DNA from: Plantago elongata
Taxonomy: Eukaryota > Streptophyta > Magnoliopsida > Lamiales > Plantaginaceae
Direction of reading: 5' to 3'
Length of the DNA stretch: 64,000 nt
NCBI GenBank assembly: GCA_036897095.1
Contig: JAYMSP010000052.1
Location: forward strand, 37,198-101,197
The position numbers and the translations under genes were made by a program. The notes under the pieces are model-generated. The model saw nothing but the letters and a program-made list of their open reading frames with translations, searched no databases and had not been told where the DNA came from. Below, one piece after another: positions 14,801-26,526 of the stretch. Position 1 is the stretch's first letter. Every line of letters begins with the position of its first letter.

Positions 14801-15086
14801 CAATAAGCTAAAAAAATTACCATACCAGTGATCTTATGGCGAGGTCTCTGAATAATGTTCCGAAAAATAACTCGTGGTTCCGCCTCTCCTGCCCAGCTGT
14901 GACGATAATTGGAAACAATTAGAAGAATTGATAAATGAAAAAAAGCATAGTTAGTTAGTTAGGGTTGGAGTGAGAGGTAGCCTACCCAATGCGAAAATAA
15001 GAAGCGCCATTGTCGATTACGATTGGATGGGATGAAGGGAAGGTGCTGTAATCTGTCTGTCTCTGTATTTTCGATATGAATGGCAT
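5021..15086 (-). CDS. ARP5: Actin-related protein 5 (INO80 chromatin-remodelling complex)
   Basis: Actin-fold subunit of the INO80 nucleosome remodeller, nuclear, tied to DNA repair and multicellular development in Arabidopsis (family knowledge). Twelve minus-strand exons: 14986-15086, 14826-14896, 13985-14109, 12179-12223, 9996-10098, 9566-9675, 9188-9297, 9023-9113, 8482-8913, 8112-8239, 7608-7935 and 5021-5518. Together they are 2142 nt, 713 aa, close to the roughly 720 aa of Arabidopsis ARP5. The protein starts MPFISKIQRQ. It carries the actin nucleotide-binding motif around IVIDNGASYFRIGWAGE (about 21-37), then GDHDTTLLKYFDCTRSGPRS, ILITECACNPLQSRSKMAELL-type sequence, and FSYRYNNQ. A long charged coiled-coil insertion follows (about 240-540), as is typical of ARP5. 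The actin core resumes near ERFRCPEILFNPNLVGIDQ, followed by SSILLTGGSCLFPGLSERL and the end DWLRDYQIRYTI. The 2.1-kb intron 11 holds an AC microsatellite and a 32-bp minisatellite. Confidence 0.96.
5803..5880. repeat. (AC)n microsatellite
   Basis: About 26 uninterrupted AC dinucleotides (5803-5855), followed by a degenerate ATAC tract to about 5880, inside ARP5 intron 11. On the transcribed strand this is a (GT)n tract. It is likely length-polymorphic. Confidence 0.97.
6313..7075. repeat. Direct repeats flanking the minisatellite
   Basis: The segment at 6313-6362 (accgggataaattttgttga, then tttatcgtatta) recurs with few changes at 7026-7075 (ccaggacaaattttgttga, then tttattgtatta). A second pair, 'aataaaacttaa...gagaagtttgc', occurs at about 6240-6285 and 6377-6420. 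The array therefore sits inside a larger duplicated block, not in unique intron sequence. Confidence 0.75.
6402..7020. repeat. 32-bp minisatellite in ARP5 intron 11
   Basis: About 20 diverged tandem copies of a 32-bp unit (two copies near 35 bp). The consensus is roughly GGCAAACTTTGCCACTGG followed by CACACCATGCCGGT. Several units contain the 13-base odd palindrome GGCAAA-C-TTTGCC, so each can fold into a small hairpin. The array is more GC-rich than its AT-rich surroundings. The lack of in-frame stops in the unit gives long spurious open frames on both strands. Confidence 0.93.
12490..12608. mobile_element. Small MITE, 'AGGCCT/GTTCTCTTC' family, in ARP5 intron 3
   Basis: About 119 bp with terminal inverted repeats: left 'ggctcttctcttcaa', right 'gaagagaacagagcct'. 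The interior is rich in ctgaactgaa. The same ends and interior recur at 34853-34979, with partial copies near 20395 and 43495. It has no coding capacity, which suggests a non-autonomous DNA transposon. Confidence 0.6.
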
Positions 15087-15491
15087 CGTATCGTAGTAGA
15101 CAAGGATCAAATTGGATTCACAGGGTTTAGTCGGCCATCAATTTGGGGGTTTATTCAGTGACTCAACTCACTCTGTGAAGGTGAAGGTGGTAATTTTTCT
15201 GGAACAACAGTTTTTATTTTTACCTTCTTACCATGACACTGTTTACTTTTCTAGTTCACCTAATTCTCCATTCGCATGCATCTTCGTGCGCCTCAAGTGG
15301 ACGGACGGACGGACTTTCACGATTTCGGCGTCACTGCACTATTGCGCTTTAAATTTTGAACTATATTTTGGCCTAATTATGAATTTTTCTTATTCGAACG
15401 ACAAATGTGACTCGGACCCTTAATATATTAATTAGAGTGAAATTTATTACCAACTGAATTACGCTTCGTTATCACTAATTATGAATTTAAT

Positions 15492-16100
15492 TAGGGGTGG
15501 CCCTTTGGGATGGAATATTAGAGAATTTTCGATCTCGAATAGGTTTATCCCTAAATATTATGATCCTGTTTGAGATAAATCATGAATTCCCATATTAAAT
15601 TTTGGGACGGGGTTGAAATTGATTTGACATGTCCTAAAACCTAATTACCATTCTCTTATGCTTTATAAGTAGAATTGAATCGGTTAACTTATTTTGATAG
15701 TAAAATATTTTTTAGATTGGAATTACTTATTTGCGCTATAATTTTTATATCAGCTATGGATGTTACTGACTTTTGAAGCAAATTAAGTTTTTACATTTTT
15801 TTAGGTTTGATTATAGTGGAATTACATGTATGATGATGTTTAAAGTTCGAATCAAGTATCTTATCTTGTCTATGTTTGCTTAAGAATAGTATAAAACAAC
15901 TCAAAAATTGAATTAAATGATGAAGATATATTATGCTTATTTGGGATCCCGAAATCCCGCCCGAAATATCGAAGTCCCAATCCCAAAAAATTCCAACTTT
16001 ATTTGAAATGGGATTGAGATGTGAAATAATTGTCCCCGATCCCGAATTTCCATTTTTGAAATTCCAGAGTCCCAAATTTTCCGGCCGACGCCCACCCCTA
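15492..16100. mobile_element. Non-autonomous hAT-like element
   Basis: About 610 bp bounded by TAGGGGTGG on the left and CCACCCCTA on the right, the typical TAGGGGTGG end of plant hAT-type elements. Inside are GGGAT/ATCCC-rich subterminal stretches on both sides (around 15509-15620 and 15949-16075). The flanking 8-mers, aatttaat and aataatac, are only partly alike, so the target-site duplication is degraded or the ends are slightly off. No transposase frame is visible. Confidence 0.55.
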
Positions 16101-17032
16101 AATAATACCCATTTTTTAATGTAGACGCTCAAAGATCTACCGTCAAAATCAGGACTAGAACTGGGGACACCATCGACCTAATGTACAACAGTAGCAAACC
16201 TAGAAACGTAAGGTTCTAAAGTAATGCCGGTGTGGTGTCGACTAAAGGGACTCTATAATCAAATTAATGAATGTGTATGTTGGAATCATAGTTAATAAAG
16301 GAGAGAGTGTAGAGGAGAAGGAGTAAATTATCCTTTTTATTGTATATGATCGAACGAGTTTAGCCACGTTTCGATGAAGGTTTTTCTTCCATGAACGGTT
16401 GGCTAACCTTCGGTGAAATGTAAAAAGCGAGCTCTGAAGTTTCAACAGGAGAGGTGATGGACTGAGTGTCGAGTAGGAGATGGACTAGTGCCGAGTAGGA
16501 GAGGTGGTGGAGTATCATGTAACAAAAACCTCAATTTGACGTGATTACTTCAGGGCATTAAAATTGTATATTTATTTACATTGGGATAGGAAAAATGTTT
16601 CTCCATTATACACCATTCCGGTGCAAAATGTGGCCATTTATTTGCATCCAACACATTTCCACACTTTACTTTGGGATATAAATCTAGTACAACATGAAAT
16701 GAAAAATGAACCATATTGAAAATTTAACTTTTCATTTTGCAATGGCCATTGTGAGGGTGATCTAATATTAATACCTAATCACATTCTCGAAATAATTAAA
16801 ACATAAAAAAAAAATCAATTGAATTTATATTGAAGACAACCAACCAATAAATAAAATTATACATTAGGATAGTGAAATATTATTTATCTTTCATGAGTAC
16901 CCGTGAAACTGTGGAACATATGTATGCATATGATATCGACAATAATTTTTTTTTAAATGTAATTGATACATCTTTAAAAAATAACAACTAACTGCTGGGT
17001 GTTTTTTTTCCGAACGATCACTTATTAGTTAA

Positions 17033-17281
17033 GGGGCTGATTGGCATGCGACTTAAATGCCCCGATTTAAATGTCTGAATAGTGATCGGAATTGTAGTGG
17101 GATTGTTAAAATTGTGTTTGGTATAGAATTGTAATTAAATAGGTTATTATTGGTTTGTTATATAGGTAGAGAAAAATATTGCTATTGTAGAGGCATTTCG
17201 ATATTCGATATTTAAATGCCATAACAAATACAAAATTTCCGGCATCCAAACGAGTAGTTGGATGCTACTCCAATGAGCCCC
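17033..17281. mobile_element. MITE with GGGGCTGATTGGC ends (copy 1)
   Basis: A 249-bp element starting GGGGCTGATTGGCATG and ending in CTCCAATGAGCCCC, imperfect inverted repeats. The interior has 'aaatgccccgatttaaatg' and 'gaatagtgatcgg', shared with the copies at 17760 and 33098. The ends look PIF/Harbinger-like. The possible 3-bp target duplication (taa/tac) is imperfect here. Confidence 0.65.
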
Positions 17282-17759
17282 TACCATAGTAAATGTGGTT
17301 GTGTAGGTAGCTTTACCTTCTTTTGTCGACTCACTTTATTAGAGAGTTATAGAAATATCCTACAAGTAGAGGAGAAGAGGTCCACATTATCAACTCATTG
17401 TCGGTTAATAGGTAATGGTAATGGTATCTAGAATTATCTATGAACCTCTATTAAGATGCAGCAGGTGAAGGTCAAAATGACCAAACATACATACATAACT
17501 ACCTGAGCGGATGCAGGATTTATACCTCGAGAGGATGAAAATTTATATATTACGTATTTTTCAGATGTTGTGAAAGATAAAATCATAAATTTTCAAAAAT
17601 ATTATCCATAGTTTTTTTTTTCAATTTTGGGAGAACGAGCACCCCGGCTACCCCCTAGGTCTGTCACTGTACACTAGGCAGAAGCAGAACTTCCATGTTC
17701 CGAAATTTCACTCGAAGACTTCTAGCATATTTCCATTAATCCAATTCATATATCACAAT

Positions 17760-18001
17760 GGGGTTGATTGACGTGCGATTTAAATGTCCCGTTTTAAATG
17801 CCTGAATAGTGACCGACATTTTAGTCGAATTGTTAAAATTGTGTTTGGTATAAAATTGTAATTGGATAGTGTATTATAGGTTGTTGCAAAATGCTTGGAA
17901 TTGTAAAAGCATTTGAATTTTTGGCATTTTAATGCTACGCCAAACATAAAATCTTGGAGTAGCATCCAAATAGGCATTTGGATGCTACTCCAATCAGCCC
18001 C
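17760..18001. mobile_element. MITE with GGGGTTGATTG ends (copy 2)
   Basis: A 242-bp relative of the 17033 element, starting GGGGTTGATTGACG and ending CTCCAATCAGCCCC. Its 3' part contains a palindrome, GGAGTAGCATCCAAAT then a short loop and the complement. That part was later tandemly duplicated (17942-18125). Confidence 0.65.
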
Positions 18002-18125
18002 AAAGTCTTTGAAAAGATGTATATTATAATGAGAAACATAAAATCTCGGAGTAGCATCCAAATGGGCATTTGGATGCTACTCCAATCAGCCCCAAAGTCT
18101 TTGAAAAGATGTATATTATAATGAG
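17942..18125 (+). repeat. Recent 92-bp tandem duplication over a MITE end
   Basis: Positions 17942-18033 and 18034-18125 are nearly identical. The differences I see are cttgg/ctcgg and aatagg/aatggg. The unit covers the 3' half of a MITE plus 32 bp of flank. It contains a perfect stem, GGAGTAGCATCC paired with GGATGCTACTCC. Confidence 0.92.
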
Positions 18126-19897
18126 AGACGGATTGATGTTCTTAATTATATTTATAATATTTTAATTAACTAATATTAATAATGTTGATTAGTGGATATT
18201 TTATAGCATTTCTTATGTATGTCTATTTTTTTATAAAGATTTTAATGTTTTTTTGTTATAAGTGTAATATTTATCTGTCTCTTTTAATTTTCTTATAAGA
18301 ACGTCTTCTAATTAGACTCCGCACTTTTTTTAAAGTGACATGTTTGATTACATGTAGAGGGTTTAATAGTTGGTGTTGTCGGATTTTTTTTTTCCGTGTA
18401 CACAAATATATATATATGTGGACGGAATAATAAGGCACGTCACGGTATAATCTATAATTTGGGAAGAATTATATTGTTGGTGTGACTGATGAGAATCCAG
18501 CAAATTTGGAGGATATATATATATCGGAGATATCCATGTCCACTAACTACGTAATGACAATAATAAATAGGCAATGGAGATTGAAATGGAAAACTAATGG
18601 CAAGATGAATTGATAGATGCATGGGCTGGACTCTCCTTCCTATACGTGTGGTGCTCATTGGTGAGGTGTTAATATGTGATGTGGGATACTTCATGGATGT
18701 TTCAACTTAGGACCATAAAATTATATGCATTCAAAATTTAGAGTGTAGAGTATGCTTGTAATGTTTTATTAAGTAAAATTTATGATTATTGTATTGAATT
18801 CGAGCCTTAAAAAAACGTTGTTTAAATAGTTGTTTTATAAAAGATATTGTATCAAATATGATCGGTCGAATTTTATCGCACATTGAAAATTTAGAAATAA
18901 ATTTTCACAATTTTAAATATATTGAGCAAGGTTGAAAATGTTGTTCAAGCTGATACATATACTTTGATCGCGGTATGGGACATAAATAAGAAGCCGGATC
19001 GCGGTGAGCTTCCCAAGAATGGGAGCTCATCACGGACAAATCCCCGAGTCTTTCCGTGTTTGATTTTTCTTCTATCTCTTCAATCACCTTGCCCCTAAAA
19101 CTGAAGTTTAGCATATAGGATCACTAATTCTCATATTAAATATGATTTAACTCATTGATGTAATGATCATATATACTTAACACATTAATCATTCTTTCAC
19201 CACTTGACGATTTTAGTAACTTAAAATTTAAAGTGTAATTTATAACAACGAGATACATACTCATACGGAATGTATATTTTCGACATGCTAGGCCCCATTC
19301 ACCAAAACATCGAATGAATTGAACGCTCAAGCATGCATTAAAGTCCAAACAATAAAAACATAACAATAAAATTACTTCTATGGATGTTAACGTGTATCAT
19401 AAAGAATGCCAATTAAAAAAAAAAAAAAAAGAGACTGGTAAGAATAAAAGTGGTTAGTGATGGTTTGGTGGAGTTTATACAACATGCAATTTATTTTTTA
19501 AAGGGATAGATAATGATATTTATACCAACAAATCGACTGTGATTATTTATCCACAAATTCTCCAGAGATAACTAGTATAGATTTGTGATGTGCGGCCGGT
19601 TGATTAATTTCTTGTGAGAGTATTTAGAAATTAATAATCGTGTCGGTCCAAATAATCTAGATTTGGAACTCTATCAATAATTGATATCCATAAATGTTTA
19701 ATATTCTATTTTTGATGTGTAAATATTGACCGTATTTGTGTATAAAATTAGTTATATTATTATTAAATTATAAATTTATAACATCAATAATTGACAGAGT
19801 ACACTAGAACAGAATTGAGCTAGAAGCATCATCATCATAATACACTTGGTTTGTGTTGATCGCCGGATAGGCCACCGGAACCACCACTCCACCACCG

Positions 19898-22800
19898 ATG
19901 GCCGCCGCATCAATTACACCCCAATCCATACTCTCACTCTCCAAACCCAAACCCAAACCCAAGCCTCTCCAAACCAGCTTCCGACTCCTCTCAAAACCAA
20001 CTCTCAACCACTCACACAGAATCTCCTCAACTTCCAGAGACCTCGACATCATTCCCGTCCAGAGCGACGACATCGTCGACCAGCAGGACGGAGTAATTTT
20101 TTCCGACAGGATAGAATCGGAATCGAGCGAGCCTGTGGATCAGATTGGAGGATTTGGGAACGAGGTGCTCTCGTTTGATGGCGGCTTCTCTTCAGCTGCT
20201 TCTGGTGGCGTAGGTGAACCGGAGGATGAGAAGATTATGATTGATCGGGCTATCAATGCTACTATTGTGCTTGCTGCTGGATCTTTTGCTATTACTAAGC
20301 TTCTCACCATTGATCATGATTATTGGCATGTTAGTGCCTTTTGCTGCTGCTTTCAATTTTCAGATTCTTCTTGTTAATTCTTATGTGATTAATAAACGGG
20401 ACTGAACTGAACTCAAAGTATAAAAAAATTAACTAAGCTGAATTGAACTTAGCTGAACTAAAATTAATGAGTTTTATGACGAAGAGAGAGAACGTACTTG
20501 CCTAGGAGTTTGTTTATCTTAACTTGTTTTCACTCAAAAAAAAAACTATAATCATTTTGCGAAATTGCTAGCTCTTGTGGAATTGGGAATGATATGTCAG
20601 GTTGATTTAGTTGAGGTTGAGGTTCGGGTTATTCGAGGGTTAAAGTTTCGTTTTCTGAAATCTATGTACGCGTAGAAACTTACTTCCTTCTGGGAAAGGG
20701 GTTGAGTGGAAAGGTATGAAGCTCAAGTCCGTGACGGTTGCTTTTCGGCATCCTAGCTTAAGAAACTGTGTAAGATTCCTTGGTTACGTATGAAGCAGAT
20801 AGAGTTGTCAAAGCTTTTAAAGTAAGATTGCTGACGAAATGGGACTTGTGTGTGGTATTTTACAAGTTTGGTTAGAGGACATTGCAAGTGCGACTTCGGC
20901 TTATAGACAATCTGTTTCTGACATATTCTTTCTTACTTCTGGAGTGTCTTAGCTTTTAGTGGATTATAAGAAGTTCCTTAGTAGCTTTCAGCTTTCTGAA
21001 TATCATTTTTAGCTTTTAATGAATGAATGGGTTGCCTTTTGGCACTCCAGTGCCTCTCTGTTTGATGTTTAGGCTTATATAATTGTAATTTTATTCTTAC
21101 CTCAGATATATCTATAATTTTCCAACGGTATTGAACTTGTTATAGCACTTTCCCCGGGTCTTCCAGTAATGCATTTGGTAATGCTCTGGACTGATGTATC
21201 TCTTATATAGGGTTGGACTCTCTTTGAAATTTTGAGATATGCACCTCAACACAATTGGAGCGCGTATGAGGAAGCTCTTAAATCAAATCCAGTTTTAGCG
21301 AAAATGGTGATTAGTGGAGTAGTATATTCTGTTGGTGATTGGATTGCTCAGGTTGGTATTTTTCACTCTGTTATTTGATGGGGAAAAACATATATAGAAT
21401 AACTCAATGATATATTGATACCATCCACAAACTCTTGGTATGATTTACAGTGCTACGAAGGGAAGCCTATTTTTGAATTCGACCGTGCACGCATGTTCAG
21501 GTCTGGTCTACTTGGCTTTACATTGCACGGATCCCTTTCTCATTATTACTACCAGTTCTGTGAGGTAATCATTTTCAGCACCATTTCGTCTGATTCTATG
21601 CTTCTTTATTATGTAGTATGAAGTGCTGATTACCCTAATATCTTGTCCTGGTTTCAGGCTTTATTCCCTTATGATGGATGGTGGGTGGTTCCAGCGAAAG
21701 TCGCCTTCGATCAAACAATTTGGTCTGCCATTTGGAACAGCATCTACTTTACACTGTTGGGATTTTTGCGTTTTGAGTCTCCTATCAGTATCTTTACTGA
21801 GTTGAGAGATACTTTCTTTCCCATGCTAACTGTAAGAAGATCTACTCCTCTCGTACAGGCTATTGTATCCACTTTCGTGTTAAAGATAATAACAAATTCT
21901 AAAGAGCCTTTTAAAAATATCAATCATGTTGAACGGCAACTCATGCTCTGTCAACTTGTTTGATGCTCTGTTTATTCTTTTTCTGATTTCATCTAATCTC
22001 CTGAGGTAAAATTGTTTTCGAATTTCTCTACTCCGCTCTTTAGCGAAAACTAAAAACCTTGGTGAGACTCTAGAGATTGTGCATTGGTGTATTAATATGT
22101 TAATTATGTATTTTTGTCAGAGCGTTTGTAGCCGAGTGGCAAGCTGAGACACCCCGTAATCATGAGGTCACGGTCGATTCCCCGAAATGGGTGGTTATAT
22201 TCTCTGAATAGAGATTGGTGGTGATTTGCATCTAGAATTGATTGATAAATTCGTGTTGTTCAACAATTGTAATTGTAATGCTATATTTCATGTTCAATAA
22301 TAATTTAAAAAAAATGTTAATTATGTATTTTTACTTAAGCATAGTCAAGTGTTTAGTGCCAAAAAATGGGAAGTTGATCACTGTGCAGAAACTGTAGTCT
22401 GAGTACTATGCAGATTTTTGTGCCTACTACGAGATGGTTGCACTTATATATAGCATATATTTACCTGTTTTCTAGCCATTTATCAGGGAAAACTGCATAT
22501 AGTGATTGTCATGGAGCTAATTCAAGTTTTCCATTCGCTCTATTTAGATATCCTTTATCTGAGTCCTATCATCCGTTTCTATTTGTATTTTTGAATATGG
22601 TTTTCTTGATAATTTGTCAGGCTGGCTGGAAGCTTTGGCCTTTTGCTCACTTGATTACCTACGGCGTGGTACCTGTTGAACAAAGGCTTCTTTGGGTTGA
22701 TTGTGTGGAACTTATATGGGTGACAATTCTGTCGACGTGAGTACTGCAATTCACAACTTCTATAATTTAATCAGACTGCATCAGATATGTGATAGTAACT

Positions 22801-23318
22801 TACTTTTAAGTGGCACGCCCTTTCGAAATAGCACTGCAGTCCATTACTAAGTGATTGTTCTGCAAGCTATATTAGGGCACCATTAGCTAAGCCTCATGTT
22901 GTCCAGTTTAACAAGCTTATCAAGAACAGGAAAGACCAGTCTTATCTTTTCGCTGTCAAAATCATCATTGGATATTGGTCGTTCATGTGTTCATATTTTT
23001 CACAAGGGCTTGTCATCATTAGTTGAAGCAAATTCCATTTCAGAACCATGAAACAACAATAGCTATAGCCTATAAGCTGCACATTATTGGGTTGAGGGAC
23101 TTATATCATTATGATGTTTACTTGTCAGTTACTCAAATGAGAAATCAGAAGCGAGAATCTCTGAGGTACCAGTTGAAGCAAATGCCATCCCTCCTCCATC
23201 AACAGGACCATCTGAGGTAGGCTATGTCACTGTGCTACTGTCACTAATAGATGCATACCATATGGATTCTAAATATACAATGCCTGACATTGCTGCCATT
23301 CTTCTTTTAAAGGAATAA
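19898..23318 (+). CDS. Mpv17/PMP22 family membrane protein, probably plastid-targeted
   Basis: Four-helix membrane protein of the Mpv17/PMP22 family. Relatives sit in peroxisome, mitochondrial or plastid membranes and are linked to channel activity (family knowledge). Six exons: 19898-20329, 21211-21351, 21451-21564, 21658-21831, 22621-22736 and 23129-23318, 388 aa, with phases closing. The first roughly 110 residues are rich in Ser, Pro and Lys and low in acidic residues at the start (MAAASITPQS...), like a chloroplast transit peptide. A KPKPKPKP run is included. A hydrophobic segment near 118-138 precedes the family domain (about 147-305), with GDWIAQ, FRSGLLGFTLHGSLSHYYYQ, FPYDGWWVVPAKVAFDQTIW and WKLWPFAHLITYGVVPVEQRLLWVDC. 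It resembles Arabidopsis At5g19750 as I remember it. The C-terminal tail after the domain is poorly conserved, and an extra donor (GAG|gtaggc at 23217) could give a shorter end. Confidence 0.88.
20395..20515. mobile_element. Partial copy of the small 'ctgaactgaa' MITE family in intron 1
   Basis: The interior (ctgaactgaactc, then aagctgaattgaacttagc) and right end (gacgaagagagagaacg) match the 34853-34979 element. The left terminal repeat is not evident, so this copy is eroded or truncated. Confidence 0.4.
22116..22313 (+). mobile_element. tRNA-derived SINE with 19-bp target-site duplication
   Basis: About 198 bp in intron 4 of the Mpv17-like gene. It has an RNA polymerase III A box (TAGCCGAGTGG at about 22129) and a B box (GGTCGATTCC near 22171), then a tRNA-unrelated body, and ends in an A-run. 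It is flanked by the perfect direct repeat atgttaattatgtattttt at 22097-22115 and 22314-22332. The tRNA-like head cannot be read as an intact tRNA gene. The perfect duplication implies a recent insertion. Confidence 0.88.
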
Positions 23319-24114
23319 GACAGGGAAAACCCAGACGGTATGAAGTGGCAAACTGTCGTAATTCTTGATTTCACCGAGAGATGAGTATGTCCGGAACCAC
23401 CATGGCGGGCAGGATACATTGTATTAAAGTAAAATATAGAACTAGTAATTAAATGTTGTATCTGTATGAAATCATGAATCTTTAGTTTAGGCATACGTCT
23501 TTGATCCTCAGTGTAATATTTGTATATGTATATAAGCGCATCACCTTTAGATGTATCATAATTTTACTGGGCAAGTCCAAAGCCCATGTCCTATAGTTTC
23601 ACCAGCAAATTCTGAGTTAAACTATGTCTACCAGACATTGTGATCGAAAACCATGTCTGTTGTTTTACACTTAATAGACTCGGTCACAGGCTTGTATAAA
23701 ATCACTCAATGAAACGCAGTCATAATAATGTCTCTATGATTAATGCATAGACAAGTCGGCCGGAACTTGGCTATAACCCTCAACTGTTGGAACAATAAAA
23801 TTTCCAACACAAATGAAATATAAGCTACAAAACAAGAAATCCTTCAGCTATCATCAAAACTATCAGACCTAGTGATCCCATCATCCACCAACTCTAGGTT
23901 CACAGTAAGAACTTCCAGTCTCACCAGAACGCCACACTGGCAATGGAAGGAAATCATATTAGCCTTTTCATAATCTTCCACTTCGTCGGTTTGTCCTTGG
24001 ATAAATGCCTGCTATTGTTTCTCATCTCAAAATTTCTTTCTTCGTCTAGTCATCTAACTATATAACGGCCTCAACAATCTTACCCCAGTATTGGAATATG
24101 AAACCATGGAGATT
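23319..24114. other. Spacer between convergent Mpv17-like and MAK16 genes
   Basis: About 800 bp that must contain the two 3'UTRs, converging from opposite strands. I see no additional coding region or repeat. Confidence 0.6.
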
Positions 24115-26526
24115 TTATAGCACAGCACTCCGTCTTGCACCCGTACCTTCACGTTCAACCTAGTAGAATAGATTATAGAGTATCATAAGAAATTGAAAAC
24201 GAAAGGGTTTTAATCCTATAATTGCTAGATGGAATATAAGCTGAATCAAATAACAATGAGATAAAAGGTTTCCAAACTTCTTTTAATTGCAGAGACTACT
24301 AGATCTTCTAGTGTAGGAATACAAGCTAGAGCTGCCTGAGCATGGTGGAAAACAAAAGGTTATAAAGACGGAAATACTCCAAATGTATTACCTCAACAAG
24401 CACTTTAGCTTTTTTCTTTGATTTGGCTCCATCTTCCTTTTTCTCCAGCCTCCTTGCAGAAGTCTTCCTCCCTCTCATGCGTGGATGAGCTTCAGTCTCT
24501 TTGTCATCATCCATTCCAGCTGCAATATATTGCAGTTAAAGAGGTACAAATCAAAACATAAACCACTACTCACAAACTGATAGTATAAAGACAAAAAGAC
24601 TTCCATTAAGGCCTGCTATTGGACATATGAGCTAAGAAGCTATAACAAGTACACAATAGATCAACTTTTACCATGATTGTTGTCCATTAAGGCTCCAATA
24701 TCTTCCATGTCTAGTTCTTCTTCCTCTTCAAGATCCTCAAAGCCTTCAACATATTCAACCACACTTTCCTGGACGTTTGAATTGAACATCAATGGTGGCT
24801 GTTGGATTTTACAAAAGAAGTGCTAACAACTCTGATATGCATTAAATCTAATGAATAACCTCTTCTTCTTCCTCCTCACTTTCCTCAAGTTCCTGCCCTA
24901 TAGCCTCCTTATCAAGGACCTTATTATACACCTTAGAAGGATAATTGTAGATCTCATCATACATTCCATTCCTAAGGCGCTCAACAAGCTCTTTCTCAAT
25001 ACTCTGCACGCAGTAGACATCTTAGTTCTTTCAATATGAGCCCAACAAAAAGATCAACTAAATCTTGCGGAAATTGAATAAAATGGTAGTAAGAAAGACA
25101 CTAACTTTCTCAAGAACTGCTGCCTTCTCAGCCTTTTCCTCTCTCCGACTATCTCGTTTCCTCTGTTTTGTAGGTACAGTCATAATTTTCTCTCTGCACA
25201 TCCATATAAGCATGCAAAAATTCAGATATTCAAGTTACTACATTAAAGAATCACAGGATGATGGTTTTTAACAGTGATTAAAACCTGCCTCTAACACCTT
25301 AGCTGCTAAGAGTGAAGCAAAAAACCCACTGACACTCAATAAGAAAGAACCGTGTTGCTCAATGACTCTAATGACATACAATTTTTCAATGAAGAAACAT
25401 AATCCCATAATGTTAGCAAATAGCAAAGATGTCCAACAAATGCCTTCTCATTTCGACTGATAAGGAAAGGGGAATATTTCAAAAACTTCCAAGGGACACA
25501 GAATAAATTTTAAACCATGCTTATGATAACAACAGGAAACACAGAGCAACTGTGAAATGCAACATACATATTCGATCAGCAACTTCCAATAAAACAGCAT
25601 GATACAATGCATAATGTGGTATTGTTAATGAATCTATGACGCAACTGTACATGCTGTTGGAGAATTCTAAACAGAAGTACAAAAGTATAAAGCTTTAGAA
25701 AAGAAGATTAACAAACCTTGTTTTCAAAGCAAGTTTTCTCATGCGTATCCGCATCTGAGTCATCTTTGTTAATCTCTGTTTGGTTTTGTGCACAAGTAGC
25801 TTCGGCCAGTACATCTGTCAAAACAAACGACACCACGGCTAACTAACCTTTCAATTCCCATTCACTCAAAGTCATTAATTAACTGGCTAAATTACTTGCT
25901 GCAAGCTGCATTACCATATGTTTGTCAATAATCTCAAGAGCTTTCTCATAGTTCCTAGGCATCTTAACTCTCTCCCACAATTTGTTGGGCATATGTGCCC
26001 TCTCTATTGTTTTCATATACAAATAGAACACTCCTGCAAACCACGCCAAACAACCAAACTTGAGCACAACAAAACTAAACACCATACATTTTTTCTTTTT
26101 TTTGAAACCGCTAGGCTAAGGGGTGACTCTAACTCTAACCAATAGGTCAACTCTAACCAATACCTATTGGTTAGAGGTGAAGCCGTGCGCTTCAATGTCA
26201 ACTAAACGCCATACATAATCAAGATACAGAAGCAATTTCAAGTTTACGCACCATCATGATCCCGTATGGTGGCATACCGACTATTTGCCAGAGGGCAAGA
26301 ACTCCGGTTGCATATCCCGGTCACATTATACGGATTTCGACAGAATATCCCAGTCTCAATCCTAAAAAAAATTAAGCATGTCCAATTAGAGAATTCGTCA
26401 TTTTTTTCATGTAAAAGTATCAAACAGGAAGCTAATAGCAAAAAGAGAGGATTTTTATTTTTACTTGGCCATGAAACTACAGTGGTTGTGGCGGATGACC
26501 TGCCATATGACTTCATCGTGCTGCAT
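24115..26526 (-). CDS. MAK16: MAK16-like 60S ribosome-biogenesis factor
   Basis: Nucleolar protein needed for early 60S subunit assembly and 25S/5.8S rRNA maturation (established for the family in yeast). Nine minus-strand exons: 26465-26526, 26252-26361, 25915-26033, 25717-25814, 25106-25193, 24860-25003, 24672-24768, 24392-24519 and 24115-24159. They sum to 891 nt, 296 aa, close to plant MAK16 proteins. It starts [21 protein letters not shown] and continues [20 protein letters not shown], the cysteine-bearing N-terminal motif (about 22-45). Then come [20 protein letters not shown] and [21 protein letters not shown] basic/acidic tail follows, with an acidic stretch around [20 protein letters not shown] and a Lys/Arg-rich end consistent with nucleolar localisation. 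The short last exon (15 codons with stop) is supported by phase and a good acceptor, and is the least certain part. Confidence 0.95.

Larger units (their letters stand above)
15087..19897. other. MITE-rich spacer between divergent ARP5 and Mpv17-like genes
   Basis: This 4.8-kb AT-rich spacer separates the ARP5 start (minus) from the Mpv17-like start (plus), so both promoters should lie at its ends. It holds a hAT-like element (15492-16100), two related MITEs (17033-17281 and 17760-18001), a 92-bp tandem duplication and a 16-base poly-A run near 19415. No gene is recognised in it. Confidence 0.6.

Noticed and set aside
15492-16100. Coding region within the hAT-like element
   Set aside because: Short frames there come from the repeated GGGAT/ATCCC stretches, with no transposase motif.
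19846-20178. Alternative plus-strand frame overlapping the start of the Mpv17-like gene
   Set aside because: The frame starting at 19898 continues in phase into conserved family exons; the alternative does not.
22116-22190. tRNA gene
   Set aside because: A and B boxes are present, but no cloverleaf or acceptor stem can be formed. The perfect flanking duplication and A-rich tail identify a SINE.
26104-26180. Small inverted repeat (ctctaaccaatagg with its complement) in MAK16 intron 2
   Set aside because: Only about 14 bp per arm and not linked to any element. Probably chance or a minor decayed repeat.
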